A stretch of 64,000 nucleotides of DNA from Verticillium longisporum (lineage: Eukaryota; Ascomycota; Sordariomycetes; Glomerellales; Plectosphaerellaceae), in the NCBI GenBank assembly GCA_019188255.1, contig JAETXT010000001.1, positions 1,364,001-1,428,000 on the forward strand. The letters run 5' to 3'. Shown in pieces: positions 57,639 to 64,000 of this stretch (positions are counted from its first letter, which is position 1; each line of letters opens with the position of its first letter). A program made the translations under genes and the position numbers. The notes under the pieces were generated by a model, which saw only the letters and a list, made by a program, of their open reading frames with translations, had not been told where the DNA came from and searched no databases.

Positions 57639-59442
57639 ATGACGACCCCTCAACTGGCCATCGCGAAGGTCAACTTCAGCGCCGTCCTTTTCCGCAAAGA
57701 GCCGACGCCTCTGACCCGCCCCCAAATCGATTCGTTCCACACCCTGCTGTCTGATGCCATCTCCAAATGCTCCCCTGCCAACGTTCAGGTTTGACTTGCC
57801 CTGTCCGCTCATTCGGCCCCCTTTTGGTGCCGATACGCGCTTCTCCCGACGCCAGCTTCGAGACTACTCCACCATGCTTCTAGAAATGCAAGCGCTGGAT
57901 CCTCGACCACCTATGCGCTTCGCCGGCACGCGTCGCAGCCCTGGGCAAATATCTGGTAGCCTTGTCGAGCTCCATGACCGGTGATGCTGCCGTCGGCGTC
58001 AGGAGACCATCTGCGAAGCGCAGACAGCTGCACATCCTCTATGTCTTGAATGACGCCATCTACCATACAAGTAGCCGGCAGCACAATGCTGGTTTTGCAA
58101 AGGAGATTGAGGGCAGCTTGCCCAGCCTGTTCCGCCAAGCAGCGAGCTTCCAGAACAGTCCAAAGCATATGAGCAAGCTCGGCAACCTGTTGTCGCTCTG
58201 GGATGACGAGCGTTACTTCTCGCCCGATCTAGTTCAGGACCTGCGGGACATCCTGCGAGCAGGTCCGCAAAGCCTCACGGCCGCCCAGACTACGACCGAC
58301 GACGCAAAAGCCAGCTCTGGCCAGGCCAGCGGTGCAAGATCCGGGAGGGAGGCTCCATACCTTTTGCCCTCGATGCACGGCGACCCTCGGCTGTCGTGGT
58401 ATGACCTGCCCGCGGCTAATTGGCTCCCTCACCTGACGCCCAATTCGACGAAGCCCATGCACCCCGACATGATCAAACCTCTTCAGCTAGCATCCGGCCC
58501 CGCCGACAAGGCCCTCGCACAGGCCGTCAAGGATCTTCTTCGAGATGTGGAGAGCATCTACAGCAAGGAAGCGACGGGCGACAAAGACCAGCTGGTGGAC
58601 CTGAACGAGATGGGGGAGCAGGTCATCATCGACGAGATCACGGGGGACATCATTGGCGGCACAACATACTACGGCTGGTCGCGGGGTTCTGCGAAAAGAT
58701 GAAGCAGCGAAAGAAGAACGCCAAGCTGGGTCCCACGAGCCGTGGCCGCGAGCGCTCGCAGGCGTCCAGTCGCTCGAGGAGCCCGTCTCGGGACAGATCA
58801 AGAAGTCGCACCAACTCGCCGCCAGCCTTCAAGCGGCGAAGATTGTCCCGCGACAGCCCGAGCCCGGGCCGCAGCCGAAGTCGCAGTCGTGGCCGGAACC
58901 GTGACGCCGCACGACGTAGCCCCGAGCCAAGAGGACGGTATCGGCCTCAGTCTTACAGCAGATCGAGATCCCGAACACCCCCTCGACGGTACATGTCACC
59001 ATCCTCGACATCGCGAGATCACGACTTAGGTCTGAGTCGTAGCCGGGACCGCGACGACCACGCACACTACAACGCGACAGCCAACGCGCAACGCGGACGC
59101 CCGCCACCCCCTCCGCCGTCCTTCCCACCACCATTGTCCTTCCCGCCTCCGCCGCCCGGCCCTGGCGTTGGGGAGTTTTCGCACTTTGGGCACCAAGGGT
59201 CCTGGCCACCGCCGCCTCCGCCACCGCCTCACCTGGGCATGGGCGGACCGCCGCCGAACTGGTTTCCCCCCGTACCACCACCGCCAGGGGGGCCAGGGGC
59301 CAATTGGCAGCAGCACCAGCAACAACCACCACCGCCGCCGCCACCACCGCTGCACCAGTATAATCAGCCGCAGCAGTCGTACGGGAGAGGGGGCTACAGC
59401 AGCCGCGGCAGCCACGACAGGGGTAGAGGACGGTGGAGGTAG
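57639..59442 (+). CDS. CID-domain RNA-processing protein with RS and Pro-rich tail; one frame break
   Basis: CID domains bind the RNA polymerase II C-terminal tail and link transcription to splicing or termination; this architecture resembles CHERP-like factors. Exons 57639-57788 and 57884-59442 give about 569 residues. The CID spans roughly residues 1-145 (MTTPQLAIAKVNFSAVLFRK, then KCKRWILDHL, RRQLHILYVLNDAIYHTSSR, SKLGNLLSLWDDERYFSPDL). A conserved linker (MHGDPRLSWYDLPAANWLPH, VIIDEITGDIIGGTTYYGWS) leads to an RS-rich block (RSRSPSRDRSRSRTNSPPAF) and a poly-Pro/Gly tail. At 58683-58686 one base is missing in a G-run between YYGWSRG and FCEKMKQRKK. The linker ends in one frame and the RS tail is in the next. 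Confidence 0.88.
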
Positions 59443-59762
59443 CGCTTGTCAAGGATACGTGTCACAGCGTTCGAGCAGTTCAGACAGGTTTTTTTTTAAA
59501 ATGAAATGCAGTCTCAGCGCTAATAATTCTGAAGCCCAAACCGAGCGACGTTATTCTTGTTCTGCACACTTGGCCTAACCACCCATCCTGTAACTTTCAG
59601 ATACCGAAAGCTGGGCATCGTGCCAGCGGAACGTATACTTGACATGCCCCTGTTCCATGTCTACGGTCTACTGTGTGGCCTCATGGATCCCTTCCTTTTT
59701 TGACATCCATCGTTGTCCGGCCCAAAAGTCTCTGCCGGCGAGTTCTGCAATGGATTCACCCC
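59443..59762. other. Convergent 3' spacer, CID protein/B56
   Basis: About 320 bp of 3' sequence. Nothing else seen. Confidence 0.5.
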
Positions 59763-61907
59763 TCACAAAGCTAACTGAGACATTGCTGTTGGAGACGGGG
59801 TATGCTCTCTGGGGCCAGCGGTGCCATTTGTGGTCTTCCTCTGGCTCGCAAGGCTGGCAATCGAGTCCCACTTTTGCTTCCTCTCGGTCTCGCGTGCAAC
59901 AGCAGTGTTTTGTTGCTCAGTGTAGTCGTGGGAGCAGTCGTCAAAAAGTTGGGGGTTGATCTCCATGAAAAGCTTCATAGCGTTGTACACCATACCGTGA
60001 ATTGTCCTGATAAGGCTGTCAGCTCAAGCAGTTAAGAGATAACAAGTGAGGTACACACCTGTTCCAGTGACCCTTGGAGTTCTCGTAGAGGGGTGCAAAC
60101 ATGATGGGAAGGATGATCTCCACATTGTCGCTGACAAGGTTGCAAAAGTACTCGTTGTTCCAGAAGTATAAAGCGCGCTCTGCGACTTGGAAGTGCGGAC
60201 TCGCAACTGACTTCGCAAGCTGGTGGAACAGGGGCTCCTGAACCTTGGCGAATTCGGCGGGGTCCATGACTTCGAAGATATCCTCCACCTCATTGAGGAA
60301 CATAACCTCTTTGGTGCTGTTGGTCTTGGGCCAGTATCGGAGCAGACCGAGAACAACCTGCAGCAATTAGCGCTATTCTTTCCTCCTGATGCGGTGGCTG
60401 ACGCGCCGACACAAACTTACCTCTTCTGTTAGAGATGCGTCTTTCTCCAAGAACTGCACAATGCAGTAAGCTAGTTGAGGGTGGTACATGCTCAAGCTCT
60501 TGACCTTGTGCAGGGGGATCAGAACTCGCGTGAGGAAGGTCTTGTGTTCCTCCTTCAACGGCAGGGCAAATCCATTGATGATCGAGCCCAGGATTTCAAG
60601 CAGCTCCGCGATACCGTTGAACCTCTCTGTCTCATAGGTGAACTGGAAAAAGACGTTGTTGATGGAGCGCCTGATAAAAGATCGCAAGTTCAGGAATTTG
60701 CCGTAAATGCGATGAAGAGTGGTCTTCAGGAAGTCTCTTTCACGAGGGTCCTCGGAGTCGAACAGTTCCAGTAGCTGCAGGACAAAGCTATGGTCAATGT
60801 AGGCTTTGGCAATGTTCGTGTTGAAGTCCTGGCTTTCGATGAAGCGAAGGAAGAACTCGTACACGACCTGAATATGAGGCCACGCTACCTCCAGCACGGG
60901 CTCATCCTCTTCCGGATCGAAAGCCTCGCCTTGGGGGTTCATGGGGGCGGGATGGGACGGAACAGGTTCTTGTTGAACATTTCGACGACCCTCGGATACA
61001 TAGGTTCTGTAATGACCTGACGGTTGTTGGCCACGTAGTCGAGCAGCTCGTGCAGTGCCAGTCGCTTGATCTCCTTGGACTTCATGTCGCCACTGGCATC
61101 GTTAAAGTCAAAGATGACATTGCATTGATCAATTTTCTGCATGAACAGGTCCTGGCGCCGATTGGGAGGTACTTCGTGAAAGCCCGGCAGTTTCTCGAGC
61201 TCGCGGTCCGCTGAGATATCGAATCGCGAAGAGTGCTGGCGTTTTGGCGTCCGCATGCCCTCGGGCACGTCTTTCGGTGTTTGATGAAGGCGGTCGAACA
61301 TCAGCGACTTGGTGCCCGCCTTGGGGGGTGCCAGGTCGTGTGGCATAGTCTCTGCAGCGCCAGGAGGGGGGACGTGCTACAGTGGAGTTGTCGTCAGCAG
61401 CGGTTCAAGATGCAGGCCGGGTTCATAGGCATGGGCTGATAGTGAGAGAGGGGGGTATCTTACTGGAGCGCTTGGGCTGATGACGACGGACGGAGGTAGG
61501 GCCCCGAGTCGAGAAGGGGTACCGTTGCCATTGGAAGCTTGTGAGGTGCCGCCGAAACGATCCTGGCCCGCGGTTTGTTGGTTGCTCAGAGGTGACGGCT
61601 GGTTCGGCGCGCCGTGGTCGGTTGCGGTGCCACTGGGCAGGGGCTTGTTGCGAATATCGTTCAGTGTAGAAGTCGAAGAAGAAGGCGTCAGCACAGGTGA
61701 CTGATTTGCGTCGCGACCCGAGCCCACGGACGAAGGTGAGGCGGCACCATCCTTGGCGTCCTTGCTCTTCTTGGGCTTGTTGGGGTCCTTGCCGCGCGAC
61801 AACTGGGCCTGTACCGAGTTCGTCAGCAAGATCAGTGGGTAGTTCGTATGAAGGTGGAGTGAGGAGCATACCTTAACGCGCTGGCTGAAGCGATTCATAT
61901 TGTTCAT
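59763..61907 (-). CDS. RTS1: PP2A regulatory subunit B56 (RTS1-like); one frame break
   Basis: Targets protein phosphatase 2A to substrates in mitosis, stress and cell-size control. Exons 61872-61907, 61464-61808, 60421-61376, 60059-60357 and 59763-60006 give 626 residues. The N-terminal 180 residues are basic then Ser/Pro-rich and probably disordered ([20 protein letters not shown]). The B56 HEAT-like core follows: [80 protein letters not shown] and [20 protein letters not shown]. It ends with a short C-tail ([13 protein letters not shown]). At 60943-60947 a run of five lacks one base between NLFRPIPP and [13 protein letters not shown]. The first ATG at 61907 gives [12 protein letters not shown]; the next, three codons on, is equally possible. 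Confidence 0.94.
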
Positions 61908-63564
61908 AGAAGACCTCAGTACGGTCTCTGATGGTAACGAACGCTGATAACGGGGATTGCCGAGGGGTGATTGGTTGCGTCAGGCACCGGTCCGGGAGTA
62001 GCTGAGGGGCAACGGTAAGGTAGGTATACAGGCAAGGCTGGCGGGTGCGAGAAAGGCACAAGAGGTAGCCAGAGCTTGTTGGGAGATAATTGCGGTCGCG
62101 CGAGGTCGTGTTGATTGGCGGCCGACAGGTGTATCGCGACAAGGAGAGGGTAGATGTTCTGGCTTGTCGTGACGATGACACCGCCTTCTGAATCGATGGA
62201 CAGGTTTGTTAAGGAAGGAGCAGAATAGTGGCAGGAGTCAATGGGAGACACCTTGCTCCCGGGTTTGGGGGGGAAGGCGTTTGAATGTTCGGTGGGGAGG
62301 GGATGGAGTTCGCCTCGCGAACGAGCGGCCGCAGTGTCGGGGAGTGTGACGTGGTGAGGAAGATGATGGGTGGTGCTGCAGGGCACAGGCCAAGCCAGAG
62401 GCGGGTGTTCGATGAGGGGCGCCAGAGAGAAGCACACCCATTCGGCTTGGGAGGCGAAGGCACTCAAGGAAGGCCTGATGCACAATTATATCGAGGTGAG
62501 GTGGGATGCGAGGGGCAGGCGAAAGGGGGAGACCCTTGGTGTATTTTTGGCCTGATTCGACCTCGAGTTGGGCTTGAGCTGCGGAAGTGGTGTTGTCGGG
62601 GAGAATGCTGGGAGTTGGAGTCGCAGTTGTTTGCGGGGCCAACGTGAGGTGTGCGACAACACGGAGCCAACTAGACCCCCGGTGCTCTCTCTCTCTGTCT
62701 CCTGGCTAGGTAGGTCAGGTACCTTAGGTAGGTACCTTAGGTAGAGCTGAGAGCTGGGTGACCCTGTGGAATAGCAGGGGACTCGTGGTAAGATATGGGG
62801 CAAGCCTCTAGTACCTCAGGTACCTGGGAAGGTAGGGTGAGCTCCTCGACGACGAGCCGGGGGATGTCCGGCAATTTGTCGTGCGCAGCAGGTCGCAAAA
62901 GACCAGAGAATCAAACGAAAAGAAATGAAAAGGCTTGTTTGTAGTTCTCAGGATCGAGGTCGATGCTGATCACGCCTTGGGCTGATCTGGACATTCAGGA
63001 ACACCTACAGGTAACGGTAAGAGGAACCCCCCTAGGTGCACTTGGCGACGGCAAATTGAGGTAGTGGGAGTGGAAAGGGAAGGGGGGGATTGAGGGAGGC
63101 AGGTACCATGTACTGGCCAATCTCCCTCTCGTCAATGCACTGGTAAAGATTGCACCTAAACTGTTAGAAGGTACATTGGACACGATCCCACGCGGCCAGT
63201 AGGGGGTGTATTTGGTGGACTGGTGCACGGGCCATATGTCACGGGATTTGGCAGCTTCTTTGATTGGGGCCAGTTACAGTGCGCGTTGTCAAAGGACGGC
63301 GAGACACTGTATGCTTGGCAATCACTTCTTCAGCAATTCTTGCCCGTTCGATGTAAGCCTGGCTCATCGACAACCCGAACGAACGCCTTCTCAGCCAAGC
63401 CGTCTATTTCATTCTGTTCAGAACCTGCGTTCCCTCAGTGGGAGATGAGCACGTCAAGCGAGCGAGCTCCCCGGCGCCCAGTGGCATCGTTCAGAGATGT
63501 GTGAACCAGGGTAATCCTCTAGCACCAACAATATTGATACCTAACATATCCTCCATATTGCAAG
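61908..63564. other. Divergent spacer, B56 / TFIIIC subunit, with TAGG repeats
   Basis: About 1.66 kb, probably mostly the B56 leader and promoter. It holds a CT run near 62686-62702, the 13-bp duplication at 62717-62742 and another GGTACC-type element near 62813-62836. No gene seen. Confidence 0.5.
62717..62742. repeat. 13-bp direct duplication, unit AGGTACCTTAGGT
   Basis: Two perfect head-to-tail copies, each with an internal palindrome, read directly. It belongs to the same ACCT/TAGG repeat class as 13898-13943 and also has a 13-bp period. Confidence 0.9.
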
Positions 63565-64000
63565 ATGCAGAATCCCAACGACGCCGCATATCGGGCAGCT
63601 GACCACTCGCGAAAGGGTGCCATGGAACACGCCTTGGCGAAAGCAGCAGCGAGGTCGGAAAACATTCTTGGCTCATCTGAATCTGAATCCACGTCAAGCT
63701 CAGAGAGCGACATCTTTGATGACGAGGCGCGCAGGCACCCGATTCCCAAGCGTGTCCTATCGGCAGTCGAAGTTCCGATGATTGTCATGAATCTCGACCG
63801 GGCTGAAAAGGCGTTTGGAAGAATCACCAGTTTCCAGAACGTGCTCGACTTGGATCGCCTGAGCATCCCCTTCTATCTCAACCCAGAGAGTCCTTTCAGG
63901 AGACCTGTCATGTCGCATAACGCCGCTACACATAACGTTGTGCTCAAAATCACTGTTCCCAAGAGAACAGGGAGGAAACGTAAGAAAGGCTCCAGCGGCC
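63565..64000 (+). CDS. TFIIIC subunit (Tfc1/Sfc1-type, tau95), N-terminal part, cut by window edge
   Basis: Part of the tauA lobe of TFIIIC, which binds the A box of tRNA genes for RNA polymerase III. The ATG at 63565 gives MQNPNDAAYRAADHSRKGAM, then a Ser/Glu-rich acidic stretch. The conserved N-terminal dimerisation region begins PIPKRVLSAVEVPMIVMNLD and continues AFGRITSFQNVLDLDRLSIP, FYLNPESPFRRPVMSHNAAT and NVVLKITVPKRTGRKRKKGS, where the window ends. The frame is open to the edge with no intron seen so far. The family match is strong through the block VPMIVMNLD to ITVPKRTGRK. An upstream non-coding exon cannot be excluded. Confidence 0.9.
   Translation, partial: MQNPNDAAYRAADHSRKGAMEHALAKAAARSENILGSSESESTSSSESDIFDDEARRHPIPKRVLSAVEVPMIVMNLDRAEKAFGRITSFQNVLDLDRLSIPFYLNPESPFRRPVMSHNAATHNVVLKITVPKRTGRKRKKGSSG

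Overview
The window is nuclear DNA of a filamentous ascomycete, most likely a Sordariomycete. The genes carry many short (about 45-95 bp) GT-AG introns with CTAAC/CTGAC-like branch points, and the proteins recognised are fungal: RAD7/RAD16, homocitrate synthase, cutinase, a GH3 beta-glucosidase, a 2EXR-domain protein and a TFIIIC subunit. Species cannot be read from the sequence. There is no operon logic; genes stand alone, often as divergent or convergent pairs separated by 0.3-3.7 kb of apparently non-coding DNA.

Layout. 1-928 (-): 5' part of mitochondrial aspartate aminotransferase. 2905-3754 (+): cutinase. 8473-10409 (+): PH-domain protein. 11172-13216 (-): secreted S10 serine carboxypeptidase with a broken frame. 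15353-15445 (+): tRNA-Ala(AGC) with an intron. About 15855-18834 (-): secreted GH3 beta-glucosidase. 21873-23001 (+): secreted class 3 lipase. 23417-25419 (-) and 27035-30198 (+): RAD7 and RAD16, the two partners of global-genome nucleotide excision repair, head to head. 31625-33014 (+): 2EXR-domain protein of very high GC. 33261-34307 (-): nitronate monooxygenase. 35007-36401 (-): conserved-looking fungal protein of unknown function. 37780-39340 (-): taxilin. 40396-43515 (+): CYM1 presequence protease. 46292-47659 (+): ornithine decarboxylase. 48449-52182 (-): inositol polyphosphate 5-phosphatase with beta-propeller-like middle. 53483-54047 (+): small protein with three tiny exons. 54753-57166 (-): homocitrate synthase. 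57639-59442 (+): CID/RS-domain RNA-processing protein. 59763-61907 (-): PP2A B56 subunit. 63565-end (+): TFIIIC subunit, cut by the window edge.

The first 23 kb is rich in secreted hydrolases (cutinase, carboxypeptidase, beta-glucosidase, lipase), as in a plant-associated or saprotrophic fungus. The rest is housekeeping: DNA repair, mitochondrial proteolysis, polyamine and lysine synthesis, phosphoinositide turnover, RNA processing and PP2A signalling.

The most important technical point is that at least seven otherwise well-conserved genes are each interrupted by a small length error, six of them in or beside a run of four or five G/C. This looks like a sequencing or polishing artefact rather than gene death, and it will mislead automatic gene calls. 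The most interesting biological points are the divergent RAD7/RAD16 pair, a 3-nt microexon in the aminotransferase gene, a probable GC-AG intron in homocitrate synthase, the intron-bearing tRNA-Ala, and a dispersed ACCT/TAGG-type repeat family found only between genes.
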